Both the position numbers and the translations under genes were made by a program. Under the pieces are notes generated by a model. It ran no database searches, was not told the origin of the DNA, and saw only the letters and a list, made by a program, of their open reading frames with translations. From IMG/VR virus record IMGVR_UViG_3300027759_000072, positions 1-64,000 of that record: DNA of 64,000 nt, one strand, 5' to 3'. Position 1 is the first letter of the stretch; each line of letters opens with the position of its first letter. Positions 1-9,900 of the stretch are shown here, piece by piece. The stretch comes from a virus.

Positions 1-18
1 AAGAATATATTGAAAAAT

Positions 19-645
19 ATGTTATATCTCCGAGAGAATCTCAGTTTCAACGAAGCAAAAATGATCGTTGAGTCTGATGACAAAGATGGGAAAAACTTAT
101 ACATGTCCGGGATTTGCATCCAGGGCGGTATACGCAACGCTAACCAGCGTGTTTACCCTGTGAATGAGATTGGCAAGGCTGTCAAAACCCTAAACGATCA
201 GATTCAAAATGGTTATAGTGTTCTCGGAGAAGTAGATCATCCAGACGATTTAAAAATTAACCTGGACCGTGTATCACACATGATAACAAATATGTGGATG
301 GACGGTCCTAACGGTTACGGTAAACTTAAAATTTTACCTACACCAATGGGACAACTGATTCGCACAATGCTGGAAAGCGGAGTGAAATTAGGAGTTAGCA
401 GTCGCGGATCCGGTAACGTCAAAGATGACGGCTCCGGTGAAGTATCAGATTTTGAGATCATCACAGTAGATATGGTGGCTCAACCTAGTGCTCCAGGAGC
501 ATATCCTACACCAATTTATGAACACTTGATGAATAGTCGAGGGGGATTAAGTGCCTTACGCATAGCGCAAGAGGTCAAAGGTGATCCTAAAGCACAAAAA
601 TATCTCAAAGAGAGCTTATTAGGTATAATAAGCAAACTCCAATAA
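19..645 (+). CDS. 21: Prohead core protease gp21 (T4-like)
   Basis: Serine protease of the T4 prohead (gp21 family) that cleaves scaffold and capsid proteins during head maturation. The product from the ATG at 19 is 208 aa, the usual size for the family (T4 about 212). Visible family blocks are NANQRVYP (about residues 40-47), GEVDHP with the likely catalytic His, NLDRVSHMI, and GVSSRGSG with the likely catalytic Ser, followed by DMVAQPSAPGAYPTP. I chose ATG 19 because the translated start (LYLRENLSF) looks like gp21 N-termini. An in-frame TTG at 10 is possible and the frame stays open to the window edge. Genes 22 and 23 follow directly, as in T4. The identity is confident; the exact start is less so, as no clear ribosome site precedes it. 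Confidence 0.9.
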   Translation: MLYLRENLSFNEAKMIVESDDKDGKNLYMSGICIQGGIRNANQRVYPVNEIGKAVKTLNDQIQNGYSVLGEVDHPDDLKINLDRVSHMITNMWMDGPNGYGKLKILPTPMGQLIRTMLESGVKLGVSSRGSGNVKDDGSGEVSDFEIITVDMVAQPSAPGAYPTPIYEHLMNSRGGLSALRIAQEVKGDPKAQKYLKESLLGIISKLQ

Positions 646-658
646 TAAGGAGAATCAC

Positions 659-1756
659 ATGTTGGATGCACTAAAAAGTTTATTTGAAAACAATGTGATT
701 TCTGAAGAGATCAAGGAATCCATTGAACAGGCTTTTGAGAGTCGCATTAGCGAAGCTCGTGAGGAAGTCGCAGTTCAATTACGCGAAGAGTTTGCTCAGA
801 AGTATGAGCACGACAAGAACACAATGATTGAAGCTGTTGACCGTATGGTTACAGATCATTTATCTGCTGAGCTTGTTGAATTTGCTGATGACCGTAAACA
901 ATTATCCAAAATGAAAGTCAAGTATGCTCAAAAGATGCAAACAGAAAGCGCAGTATTGAAGCAATTCGTTACTCGCCAACTAGCATCAGAAGTATCCGAG
1001 CTACATGAAAATCAAATGGAAATGGTTACTAAGTTTGGCGCATTAGAACATTTTGTTGTAGAAGCCCTTGCTCAAGAAATTACAGAGTTTTACAAAGATA
1101 AACAAGACTTAGCTGAAACTAAAGTTCGTCTAGTCCGTGAAGGACGTGAAGAGCTTAAAAAAGTTAAGCAACAGTTTATTGAACGTGCCGCTGGTCTAGT
1201 CGATCGCGTTGTTAGTGAAGGATTAAATTCCGAACTAAACAGCTTGAAAGAAGACATTGAGGCAGCTCGTCGTAACGACTTCGGTCGTAAGTTATTCGAA
1301 GCTTTTGCTTCAGAATATCAAACTAGTTACCTATCTGAGAAATCAGAAACTGCAAAATTACTCAAAGTCATAGACGTAAAAGAGCTAGCAATCGCTGAAG
1401 CTACCCACGCTGCCGCGCAAGCATTGTCTCTAGTAGAAAGTAAACAAGCAGAAATTGCGAAACTAAAAGAGTCGCAAGAGCGTAAACAAATCATGAATGA
1501 ATTGCTTGCTCCACTTAACAGTGAGCAACGTGAAATCATGAGCGAATTAATGGAGAGTGTAAAAACTACTCGACTAAACGAAAGTTTTGACAAGTATCTT
1601 CCATCAGTTATTTCTGGTGGTAAAGCTCCGCAGAAGAAACAGGCACTAGTAGAGGCTAAAGAAATTACCGGAAACAAAGTTTCCAACAGCAATCGTAGCA
1701 GCGAGAGTGATAGCAATATCGTTGATATCCGTCGCCTTGCTGGACTAAAATTTTAA
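659..1756 (+). CDS. 22: Prohead core scaffolding protein gp22
   Basis: Internal scaffold around which the capsid assembles, later degraded by gp21. The 365-aa protein is dominated by charged heptad-like sequence rich in E, K, Q, A and L (roughly residues 15-300), predicting long coiled coils, with few aromatic residues. This composition, plus its position between genes 21 and 23, identifies it better than any single motif. It starts 13 bases after the gp21 stop behind a clear AAGGAGA ribosome site. T4 gp22 is shorter (about 270 aa), so this one is enlarged. The basic, Ser/Asn-rich tail (residues about 325-360) ends in RRLAGLKF. Confidence 0.85.
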   Translation: MLDALKSLFENNVISEEIKESIEQAFESRISEAREEVAVQLREEFAQKYEHDKNTMIEAVDRMVTDHLSAELVEFADDRKQLSKMKVKYAQKMQTESAVLKQFVTRQLASEVSELHENQMEMVTKFGALEHFVVEALAQEITEFYKDKQDLAETKVRLVREGREELKKVKQQFIERAAGLVDRVVSEGLNSELNSLKEDIEAARRNDFGRKLFEAFASEYQTSYLSEKSETAKLLKVIDVKELAIAEATHAAAQALSLVESKQAEIAKLKESQERKQIMNELLAPLNSEQREIMSELMESVKTTRLNESFDKYLPSVISGGKAPQKKQALVEAKEITGNKVSNSNRSSESDSNIVDIRRLAGLKF

Positions 1757-1767
1757 GGAGAAATTAA

Positions 1768-2937
1768 ATGTCAGAACTACTTAATGGCCGTTGGGCAGAA
1801 ACTAAAGAAGCCCTATTAGAAGGCTTACAAGGCACTAAAAAATCAGTAATGGGTGTTACACTAGAAAATACTCGCAAGTATTTGATGGAATCACCTACAG
1901 CTGGTGCCACTTCTGCCGGCAACGTCGCAACACTAAATCGCGTGATCCTTCCAGTGATCCGTCGCGTTATGCCAACCGTTATTGCTAACGAGTTAGTTGG
2001 TGTACAACCAATGACTGGCCCAGTTGGTCAAATCCATACATTACGTGTACGTTATGCAGATAACGGTAACGGCGTAGTAGCTGGTGAAGAGGCACTAAGC
2101 CCATTCAAGATCGCCGCTGGTTATTCTGGTAACGATCAAGATCCAGGTTCAAAAGCTACAAGCACAGCAACTCTAGAAGGTGCGGCTGGTAAGCGTATGA
2201 GCATTCAAATCTTGAAGCAAACAGTTGAAGCTAAAACTCGTAAGTTGTCTGCACGTTGGACATTCGAGGCTGCTCAAGATGCACAAGCCCAACAAGGTAT
2301 TGACATCGAAGCAGAAGTTATGGCTGCTTTAGCACAAGAAATCACTGCTGAAATCGACCAAGAGATTCTAGGTTCCCTAGCTTCTTTAGCTGGTTCAGCA
2401 TCAGAAACTTATGACCAGTCACAAGTATCTGGTACAGCAACATTCGTTGGTGATGAGCATGCCGCATTAGCTGTTCAGATCAATCGCGTAAGCAACTTGA
2501 TCGCACAACGTACACGTCGCGGTGCTGGTAACTGGGCAGTAGTAAGTCCATTTGCTTTAACAATTCTACAATCTGCTACTACAAGCGCATTTGCTCGTAC
2601 AACAGAAGGTACATTCGAAGCACCTACAAACACTAAGTTTGTTGGTACATTGAATTCAGCAATGAAGATCTATGTTAACACATACGCAAACGATGCAACA
2701 GCAGTGTTGATCGGTTACAAAGGTTCATCAGAGTCTGATGCGGCAGCGTTCTATTGCCCATACATTCCTCTAATGAGTTCTGGTGTTGTGTTAGATCCAT
2801 CAACATTTGAACCAGTCGTATCATTCATGACACGTTATGGTTATGTTGAGTTGTCAAACACTGCGTCATCTTTAGGTAACGCGGCTGACTACTTAGGTAA
2901 AGTTGATATTACCTCAGGCGCAGTTAAGTTCAGTTAA
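1768..2937 (+). CDS. 23: Major capsid protein gp23
   Basis: Main shell protein of the capsid, T4 gp23 family. Recognisable blocks include RVILPVIRRVMPTVIANELV, GVQPMTGPVGQIHTLRVRYA, the RKLSARWTFEAAQDAQAQQG segment and a C-terminal FMTRYGYVELSN. At 389 aa it is clearly shorter than T4 gp23 (521 aa) and shorter than typical cyanophage versions, so outer insertion-domain sequence is probably reduced. The sequence KYLME-SPTAG near residues 37-46 fits the gp21 cleavage rule (L or I, any residue, E), predicting loss of a 41-residue propeptide. A strong AAGGAGA ribosome site lies 6 bases before the ATG, and a terminator follows the stop. Confidence 0.95.
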   Translation: MSELLNGRWAETKEALLEGLQGTKKSVMGVTLENTRKYLMESPTAGATSAGNVATLNRVILPVIRRVMPTVIANELVGVQPMTGPVGQIHTLRVRYADNGNGVVAGEEALSPFKIAAGYSGNDQDPGSKATSTATLEGAAGKRMSIQILKQTVEAKTRKLSARWTFEAAQDAQAQQGIDIEAEVMAALAQEITAEIDQEILGSLASLAGSASETYDQSQVSGTATFVGDEHAALAVQINRVSNLIAQRTRRGAGNWAVVSPFALTILQSATTSAFARTTEGTFEAPTNTKFVGTLNSAMKIYVNTYANDATAVLIGYKGSSESDAAAFYCPYIPLMSSGVVLDPSTFEPVVSFMTRYGYVELSNTASSLGNAADYLGKVDITSGAVKFS

Positions 2938-2958
2938 TCTAAACTTATCCAAGCAATT

Positions 2959-2985
2959 AAAGGGCTCTTCGGAGCCCTTTCTCTT
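2959..2985 (+). terminator. Rho-independent terminator after gene 23
   Basis: Perfect 9-bp stem (AAAGGGCTC / GAGCCCTTT) closed by a TTCG tetraloop, followed by a short T-rich run. It ends the head-gene block 21-22-23. Confidence 0.9.
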
Positions 2986-2987
2986 GA

Positions 2988-2995
2988 GTTAAATA
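2988..2995 (+). promoter_or_regulatory. Possible late promoter box GTTAAATA
   Basis: Variant of the T4-type late -10 box, directly after the gene 23 terminator. Only four bases separate it from the ATG at 3000, so a transcript from it would begin at or very near the start codon. Weak match; placement after a terminator supports it. Confidence 0.35.
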
Positions 2996-2999
2996 TTGT

Positions 3000-3467
3000 A
3001 TGCTAGATCAAATTAAACAATATGACCTTGTATTTCCTAAAGAACTACTTGAAAACATCTACGAATTAAAAAATAAAAGTACTCCTCGTTTAAGAAGTAA
3101 CATTTTAGGATGGCAATCTAAGCAATATTCAAACACCAAAGAAATACAATGGATTGATAATTTTTTAAAAAATTGTTGTTCAACAGCAAATGCAACTAGT
3201 ACGCCTACCGCTGTTTGGTTTAATATAAGTCCTAAAAATGCTCATCACAGATGGCACAGTCATGGTGGGGCAAGTAGTATAGGTGTATTTTATATACAGA
3301 TTCCTGAGAGTAGCGGAAATATAGAATTTAAACACAACGATAAAGTAATATCTATTACTCCGTACGAAGGTTTACTTTTAATTGCCCCAGCTGGAATAGA
3401 ACATCGGGTACTAGCTAACAACTCTGATGAAGACAGAATAAGCATGGCTTTTAACTTTGATACCTAG
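3000..3467 (+). CDS. Putative 2OG-Fe(II) oxygenase (PF13759-like)
   Basis: Small (155 aa) double-stranded beta-helix dioxygenase of the kind common in marine T4-like phages. Seen: AVWFNISPKNAHHRWHSHGG (residues 71-90) with His ligands around 86-88, GVFYIQIPESSGNIEF (95-110), a second His in GIEHRV (H135), and an Arg followed by a beta strand (DRISMAFNF, R146) that would bind 2-oxoglutarate. This H...H...R order matches the putative 2OG oxygenase family of TIGR02466/PF13759. The substrate is unknown; such enzymes hydroxylate protein or small-molecule targets. It lies between the gene 23 terminator and the fibre cassette, with no ribosome site before the ATG. Confidence 0.75.
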   Translation: MLDQIKQYDLVFPKELLENIYELKNKSTPRLRSNILGWQSKQYSNTKEIQWIDNFLKNCCSTANATSTPTAVWFNISPKNAHHRWHSHGGASSIGVFYIQIPESSGNIEFKHNDKVISITPYEGLLLIAPAGIEHRVLANNSDEDRISMAFNFDT

Positions 3468-3475
3468 CATAAATA
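3468..3475 (+). promoter_or_regulatory. T4-type late promoter box CATAAATA
   Basis: One mismatch to the T4 late box TATAAATA. It overlaps no coding sequence and lies 88 bases before the ATG of the 397-aa virion gene. The same CATAAATAC string recurs before other late genes here. Confidence 0.7.
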
Positions 3476-3563
3476 CATTGTATGACTTACACAGGGTAAG
3501 TTTTATGCGGAACAGCAACCGCGTACGGCCTAGAACGCCGTGATTTCTTAAGGAGAAAATAAA
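3476..3563 (+). other. Hairpin-rich late mRNA leader
   Basis: Between the late box and the ATG at 3564 are three successive hairpins: ACTTAC/GTAAGT (3485-3490 with 3496-3501), GCGG/CCGC (3507-3510 with 3519-3522) and ACGGC/GCCGT (3525-3529 with 3537-3541). They are followed by an exposed AAGGAGA ribosome site. No coding signal was seen. Role unknown; it may stabilise the 5' end or control translation. Confidence 0.5.
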
Positions 3564-4757
3564 ATGGCTCGTAGTTTGAATAAAAAATATTTTGGTAACC
3601 GCAACATCGGTACCACAGGCACATCAGACAATAAGATTGGCGGCGAAGGTGTAGCAAGTTACACAGTATCTAACGCAGGATCAGGTTGGACTACGGCGCC
3701 AACAGTTACACTTGCCGCACCGGATATTCCAGGCGGTGTTCAAGTTACAGGTACTACACGATATAAAGCATTATCGTTTGCCACAACAGCGAACGGCACA
3801 GGATATGACGTAGGCAATATCTTAGAAGTATACACAGGTACACAAACAACTAAAGCTCGTGCTCCAGTTGCGTCAGTTGTCACAGTAACCGTAGCTAAAG
3901 TTGCCGGCGGTGTTGATTATGAAGCTGGCAACACTATTACAATGCAAGGTGCAGGTTGGCCATTGTCGTTAATCATTACTGTTGACTCAGTTGACGGTTC
4001 TGGCGCTATTTTAACATTTACAGTTACTCAAAACGGTCGTAGAGACGCCGCTGTTCCAGCGAATCCGGTCAGCGGTACAACCGCTCAAGGCACAGGTATT
4101 GACGCAGACGGCAGCGGCGCCACGTTTAACTTAACATGGGGTGTTTACTCTTTTGGTACAGTAACAGTGGCTGGTTCATACACAGCATTTCCAAGCACAG
4201 GTGCCGCAGGTACACTAACATCAATTAGCCCAGCAACTGGTACAGGTGCTAAAGCTGATATTACAATGGGTCTACTAAGTGTTACAGTAACAGAAAAAGG
4301 TTCTGGTTATACTAGTCCAGTAGACGCTCAAGTAACATTCAGTGGCGGCACTGGCGCAGTTGCTACAGCAGTTCTAACAACTGACAGCGGCAACGTTGGT
4401 TCAGCAACTAATCAAGAAAATGCAATTATCATCCGTGCTAAAATTGATGCTGAAGCTACAGTTCGTGTTGGTGATATTATTAAACAAACTTCAGGTCGTC
4501 GTTACAAAGTTAAAACAACTGACGGTACAGCAGTTTGTAAATTAGTAGCCGACGATACTCCAGCAACGTTTGAAGCTTATATCAAAGCAACTGACGCCAA
4601 TGGCAACACATATTTTGTAACTAAACTAACAGCGCACAAAGCATTGTTAACACAGTGGACAAATAATGAATCAACCTGGTTGGTGGCCAATGGCACAACA
4701 GCTCAGTGGTCATTTGCAGCCGCATCTGGTAACCGTGTACAGATTGAAAACGCTTAA
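3564..4757 (+). CDS. Virion structural protein with GTGY-type beta modules
   Basis: 397-aa Thr/Gly/Ala-rich protein with no recognised catalytic motif. It contains repeats of a beta module also present in the giant fibre proteins: SNAGSGWTTAPTVTLAAP (about residues 36-53), TANGTGYDVGNILEVYTG (about 73-90) and TEKGSGYTSPVDAQVTFSG (about 248-266). The C-terminal 120 residues are a different domain (IIIRAKIDAEATVRVGDIIK onward) ending in a probable beta cap. It sits first in the fibre cassette behind a late promoter, a structured leader and a strong ribosome site, suggesting high expression, so an abundant surface or decoration protein is plausible. Structural role inferred from composition and context. 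Confidence 0.65.
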   Translation: MARSLNKKYFGNRNIGTTGTSDNKIGGEGVASYTVSNAGSGWTTAPTVTLAAPDIPGGVQVTGTTRYKALSFATTANGTGYDVGNILEVYTGTQTTKARAPVASVVTVTVAKVAGGVDYEAGNTITMQGAGWPLSLIITVDSVDGSGAILTFTVTQNGRRDAAVPANPVSGTTAQGTGIDADGSGATFNLTWGVYSFGTVTVAGSYTAFPSTGAAGTLTSISPATGTGAKADITMGLLSVTVTEKGSGYTSPVDAQVTFSGGTGAVATAVLTTDSGNVGSATNQENAIIIRAKIDAEATVRVGDIIKQTSGRRYKVKTTDGTAVCKLVADDTPATFEAYIKATDANGNTYFVTKLTAHKALLTQWTNNESTWLVANGTTAQWSFAAASGNRVQIENA

Positions 4758-4765
4758 TTAGGCAT

Positions 4766-4781
4766 GGGGACTTAGGTCCCC
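4766..4781 (+). other. Intercistronic hairpin
   Basis: 6-bp stem GGGGAC / GTCCCC with TTAG loop just after the stop at 4757. No T-run follows, so it is more likely an mRNA end-stabilising or processing hairpin than a full terminator. Confidence 0.5.
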
Positions 4782-4797
4782 AACTTAAGGATAATAA

Positions 4798-5823
4798 ATG
4801 TCAAGAATACTAAAAGTTAGTGATAGTAATTATAGATTACAGGTAAAGTCCGGGGGGAAAATCTGGCTAGATGTTGGTACGGCTGATTTAGATGATCCGT
4901 ATAATCCTCGTGGTACTGTAGTTATCACAGGTAATCTTGACGTTTTAGGAACTACTACTACTATTGAATCAACTAACGCTAGTATTGCTGACAACATCAT
5001 TATCCTTAATAATGGCGAACCAAACGTAGGTGTTACCTTAAACGGTAGCACCTCTGGTATTAGGATTGATCGAGGACAGCGCACACACTCTTCTGGCACA
5101 ATATATGATGCTGAATTATTATTTGACGAAAATATTAGCCACTATGATCCAATTTTAAATGATCAGGTAGACGGAACTTTTGTACTACAAACAACTGATA
5201 CTGCCCTAAGCGGCCTCCGACTAGCTAGTATTAGCCCCCCAGATTCTTACGATATGGTATTTGATATGGGTAACAGTCTTACTAAGTTAAGAATTGTTAA
5301 CTCTACAGTTGGTCTAAGCAATTACGAAGATCGTATAATTGATCCAAACGATATACCTAATAAACAATATGTTAACGATTATGTGGCGGCATCTGGCGGT
5401 ATTGCTACCGTTGACCGACTTTATTATCCTATTAGTGGTAGTATTACAGCGGCCACATCATCAATTAGGGCATACGGAAATCACATTGATTTTGAAATTG
5501 CACACACTTTAATAGCCTCTGTAACAGCTACTGGTGTAACTGTCAGTAATATAAACATATTTGAAGATACTATCACTAATGTTAGTATAGGAAATAATTT
5601 AATTCTAAGTGCGCTTACCGATACTCTCGAAGTTGATGCAGTATTACAACTAGACGATAAAGGGTTAAGCCCGACTGCAATATATGGTTCAACAAAAATT
5701 TATACAAAAGATTCAGATACAACACCAGCACCAGGTAAAACAGGTATATATTTTACCAATTACGGAAACTCAGACGAACTAGTAGCTAAGAATAGAGCAC
5801 TATTGTTTAGTATACTATTTTAA
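4798..5823 (+). CDS. Tail fibre-like virion protein
   Basis: 341-aa beta-rich protein with fibre-type sequence: VVITGNLDVLGTTTTIESTN (about residues 40-59), followed by ASIADNIIILNNGEP, a segment I recognise from virion proteins of marine T4-like phages. Around residues 177-192 it has IIDPNDIPNKQYVNDY, a motif like the C-terminal 'PTQRAIKAYI' region of the giant fibres. No enzyme motif was seen. Its ribosome site is AAGGA; the next gene starts 9 bases after its stop, so these small fibre genes are co-transcribed. Confidence 0.65.
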   Translation: MSRILKVSDSNYRLQVKSGGKIWLDVGTADLDDPYNPRGTVVITGNLDVLGTTTTIESTNASIADNIIILNNGEPNVGVTLNGSTSGIRIDRGQRTHSSGTIYDAELLFDENISHYDPILNDQVDGTFVLQTTDTALSGLRLASISPPDSYDMVFDMGNSLTKLRIVNSTVGLSNYEDRIIDPNDIPNKQYVNDYVAASGGIATVDRLYYPISGSITAATSSIRAYGNHIDFEIAHTLIASVTATGVTVSNINIFEDTITNVSIGNNLILSALTDTLEVDAVLQLDDKGLSPTAIYGSTKIYTKDSDTTPAPGKTGIYFTNYGNSDELVAKNRALLFSILF

Positions 5824-5832
5824 GGAAAGAAC

Positions 5833-6153
5833 ATGGCAATTTATAACAAAGTAATTACAGCAACATCAGCAGGCAGCTCAGACAAATTAGATTCAGGTAC
5901 CGGCGCTCGAGCTGTTACTACTATCATTGTTTGTAATACAGGTGTAGCTGATAGAACTTTAACATTATACGCTGTCCCAAGTCCAGGAACAACTGCAAGT
6001 TCATCAAATATGATTGTTAATGCGCTGATAGTTCCAGCGGGCGATACTGTTAGTTTTGACCAAGAAAAATTAGTATTGGCAACCGGAGATGAGGTTAGAG
6101 CCATTTGTTCAGCAAGTGGGTTAACAGCAACAGTAAGTACATTGGCGGTATAA
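5833..6153 (+). CDS. Small beta-sandwich virion accessory protein
   Basis: 106-aa protein with alternating hydrophobic beta strands (TTIIVCNTG, RTLTLYAVPSPG, LIVPAGDTVSFDQEKLVLATG, EVRAICSASG). It has the same size and strand plan as the proteins at 15268 and 30675: a 'cross-strand CN' element, then a PAGD or PKG turn, then a '(K/N)(I/L)VL...' strand. All three follow fibre genes and precede the next one. Function unknown; a fibre tip, cap or small adaptor is plausible. Confidence 0.55.
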   Translation: MAIYNKVITATSAGSSDKLDSGTGARAVTTIIVCNTGVADRTLTLYAVPSPGTTASSSNMIVNALIVPAGDTVSFDQEKLVLATGDEVRAICSASGLTATVSTLAV

Positions 6154-6157
6154 AACA

Positions 6158-6916
6158 ATGAGATTTTTAAAAACGTTAACACTTAACCGTAGAGCAATTT
6201 ACGATAGTCGTGTGGCGCTAGACACTAGTAACAATTTTACACTAGCAGACAGCACAGTAATGACATTGCCAAAAAGCACTGGCACTATTACTTCACCTAT
6301 TTCTGGAAATATAAGATACAATACCGGCACAGACGAAGTTGAAGTTTATCAAGGAAGCTCGGCAACTTGGCGAGCAATAAAATTTAAAGAAGCAAGCAAA
6401 ATTATCCAGCAGAGTCTAGGGCAGTTAGATGGATATAGTTACTTTTATGGACCGTTAAATTCAATGTACGATCCAACAAACATATCAAGCAATGTGCCGC
6501 CTACAGGTGGGCAGGGTGCTGGACAGTTTGGCGGCCAAAATATTTTAGTGTTTATTGAAAACGTATTTCAAATTTATAACACTAACTATGTTGTAGATCA
6601 AAATCCAACAGCAGGGCTAGTTACTACCGCAGATTCAAATGCTGGCGCAACCACTTTAACATTTACAAGTACAGCGGCTATTCCTAACGGGTCAACTGTA
6701 ACTGGATCTCCGTATTTGCTTCCAAATACAACTGCAACTGTAACTAACGGAACTACTGTTACACTAAACAATCCTGTGACTGGTGGAAATATTCTTACTG
6801 GACATGCTATAACATTTACAGCGCCAACTGGTTATTATTTAAATTTCACATCAGACCCAGAATATCTAAGTATGATTGGTAAACCTATAACTGTATTGAT
6901 AGGCTTTGACAAATAA
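6158..6916 (+). CDS. Virion structural protein, small fibre
   Basis: 252-aa protein starting 4 bases after the previous stop. Residues about 46-72 carry the module ISGNIRYNTGTDEVEVYQGS...TW, which also occurs near the C-termini of the 1067- and 1650-aa fibre proteins (GEVRYNS..., GMIRFNT...). The middle (about 95-130) is Gly/Tyr/Phe rich and the C-terminal half is Thr-rich beta sequence ending TVLIGFDK. There is no recognised enzymatic domain. The shared module and gene position support a virion role; the specific location is unknown. Confidence 0.55.
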   Translation: MRFLKTLTLNRRAIYDSRVALDTSNNFTLADSTVMTLPKSTGTITSPISGNIRYNTGTDEVEVYQGSSATWRAIKFKEASKIIQQSLGQLDGYSYFYGPLNSMYDPTNISSNVPPTGGQGAGQFGGQNILVFIENVFQIYNTNYVVDQNPTAGLVTTADSNAGATTLTFTSTAAIPNGSTVTGSPYLLPNTTATVTNGTTVTLNNPVTGGNILTGHAITFTAPTGYYLNFTSDPEYLSMIGKPITVLIGFDK

Positions 6917-6924
6917 TATTTCCC

Positions 6925-6932
6925 CATAAATA
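6925..6932 (+). promoter_or_regulatory. T4-type late promoter box CATAAATA
   Basis: Intergenic CATAAATAC, 18 bases before the ATG at 6950, followed by a GGGG(T) ribosome-site-like run. Same octamer as before 3564, 31020 and 40782. Confidence 0.7.
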
Positions 6933-6949
6933 CACTATAGGGGTAAATT

Positions 6950-9900
6950 ATGGGAGCAGAATTAGGTAGAATTAGCGGCCCGCTGTTGGCGAAGAACTTA
7001 CTTCGCCAAGGCGCAGATCTTGCATTTGAAACTGATCTACTCTATCTTGATGTTAGTAACGGCCGTATTGGCGTTAACACCGCAGGTCCTTCTCAACGAT
7101 TAGAGGTAGTAGGTACTACTCGTACCAGTACAAATCCGTACATTAACGGTGATGCTGAACTATTTGTTGATACTCAAGCCGAATTTGACAATGTAAGATT
7201 TGTATCTTACAAAATTCAAAACGATCTTGGCAGGATTTACATTGTACCTGACCAACTCAGCAACCCAACAATAACTGCTAACGAAGTACGTACTAGTCAG
7301 TTAACCCTGTTTGATCGTGCAATTACTACTCGTAGTGTTGATACACATATCGAATTAACTGCCGATGGCACTGGCCGAGTAGTTTTTAATACCGACAGGG
7401 TAAATGTCAATGGTAACTTACACGCAACAGGTAACATTACCTGGGACGGTACTATTACAATTGGTGATAGTAACACTGACAATGTAGTATTTGAAGCCGA
7501 CATTAACAGTGATTTTATACCCAACGATGATAACTTTTGGGATTTAGGTAAACTTAGTCAGCAGTGGAAAAAGTTATACGTTGATACAATTGAAGTTGAT
7601 ACTACAACCTTAGACACGTTGACCGTTAACAACATTGATATGTTGTTGACACAAGGTAATACTATCTATGTTAGCATTAATGGTGACGATCTTTATTACG
7701 GAGACCATTTACACGCAACTTATAGAACAATAAAATATGCTCTAAGTCAAGCCGTTGCCGGAGATAACATTGTAATATTTCCAGGTACGTATGTTGAAGA
7801 ATTTCCGCTAACTATACCACAAGGTGTTAGTGTAAGTGGTGCTGGCATTAGAGCAGTTACCATTAGTCCAACCGTTGGAACTAGTGATAAAGATGCATTT
7901 TTGCTTAATGGAGAAACAACTGTTAGCAATCTAGCAGTTAGTGGAGTTAAGTACGATAGCGTTAATGATACCGGTTACGGATTTAGATTAGCACAAGGAT
8001 TTACAACTACTACTCGTAGTCCCTATGTTCTAAACATAACAGTTATTAACACGGCGCCTAACGCAGGAAGAGGCGCATTAGTAGACGGCAGTGTAGCAGA
8101 CCCATCATCAAACACCGCAACTATGTTATTCAGTGCCGTGACCTTTATTGTTCCAGGTGCCGACGGCATAACAGCAACAAACGGTGCCCGGGTCGAGTGG
8201 TTAAACTCGTTTACATACTTTGCCAACATAGGTATAAATTTAACACAAGGTACACTGGGTTTTGCTAGTTTAGGATTAAAATTTGGCGCAGAGATGCGCA
8301 GTATTGGATCAGCTAACGTATATGGTACATATGGCGCAAGAGCTGATGGCGCAGACACGTTAGGATACTTAATTGGACATAACTTTGGTTATATTGGGTC
8401 GGGCACTGACAGTCAAAATGACGATCAGTTAACCTTACAAGCCAATGAAATCATAGCAATTAATGGCGGCCAGCTGTACTATGACAGCATGGACCATAAG
8501 GGTAATTTTCGAGTCGGTGATGTATTTTATGTTGACCAACAAACTGGTAATGTAACATTTAATGCACAGTCAATTAGTTTTACAGCTGGCGGAAATATTA
8601 CGTTTGATAGCCCTAACGGCCAAACTATTATTGATGCAACAAAGATACAAACTGGAAATATCAGGATTCACGATAATGAAATTCAGTCGTTAATAGGCCC
8701 AGTAAACTTTTTTGCCGCTAACGGTACAACTAATCTTAACACAAACGTATTTGTAACTGGAAACATTGGAGTAACCGGCAATACGTATGTTGACGGCAAT
8801 GTATACTTAGGTGATACAAAATACGATTTAGTTACTGTATTTCCAAAACTAACACAAAATATCAATCCTAAACTTGATAGAACATACTCATTAGGCAATA
8901 ACGATCTTATTGATCCTAGAATATGGCGCACTGCTTTTTTAACTACACTAGACATTGACGGTGTTACACAAGTAACTAACAATACAATTTCTACGTTAAC
9001 TAGCGGAACAGATTTAAGATTTGTTGCCGCGGGCACAGGTACAGTTAAAGTAACATCTACAGATGTACAAGCAGATCAAAGTTTAACAGTAGGCGGAACA
9101 ACGGCAACTGTTAACGGTACAACCAGTCTACAATATGTAGAAATTGGAACAATATTATCTCCAAAAACACTAACACTTACTGGCGATATTGGACAAACTG
9201 GCGATACTTATATTACTGGATTGTTTGGTAATGCTGATATTAATATTTTAGGAGCAGGATCATATTTCCAAGTTCCTAGCATTAAAATACAAAATAATAT
9301 TATTACTACAATAGCGCCTGCAACTGATTTAGAAGTTGTAGCTAATAACAACGGTAGCATTATTGTTGACCAAAAGTTAAAGATTAAAGATAATGTTATT
9401 ACAAATAACTGGACTGGTGCAACTACAAACAGTCAAAAAAGTATATATTTTACTCCTAATGGAACAGGCAATGTAGTAGTTAACTCAACAAAATATTTAA
9501 AAATACCCTATAGTAATGACTCAACAAAGGTACTTTCTGCACCTGGCGAAATTAGACAAAATAGCACAACTCAAGCATACGAAGGTTATTTGTCTACCGG
9601 AACTGAAAGTTTTGTAAACGTCTACAGCACTGATAAAAATACATATATTACTCCAGAATTAACCATCGGCACTAATGATAACACATTAAGATTTGTTGTT
9701 AATAACGCTCTTAAAGCAACTATTACATCAACTATGATGTCAGATGCTGTACTGCAAGTTGGTAATTTTATACTATCTGGAAATACTATTAACAACCCTG
9801 TTACAAATTCTGATACAGTATTTCAACCTACAGGTACAGGCTCTATAAATGTTAACGGGTTATTATTTAAAGACGACAGTATTACAAATACTGCCGCAGG

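Noticed and set aside
3-71. Open frame at the window start (ending TGA at 71) that could be the tail of an upstream gene such as gp20.
   Set aside because: Only 22 codons are visible and none match a portal C-terminus I know; it overlaps gp21, so no feature is called.
1327-1716. Minus-strand open frame of 129 codons inside gp22.
   Set aside because: Low-complexity Ser/Leu product, antisense to a confident gene, no ribosome site; a shadow frame.
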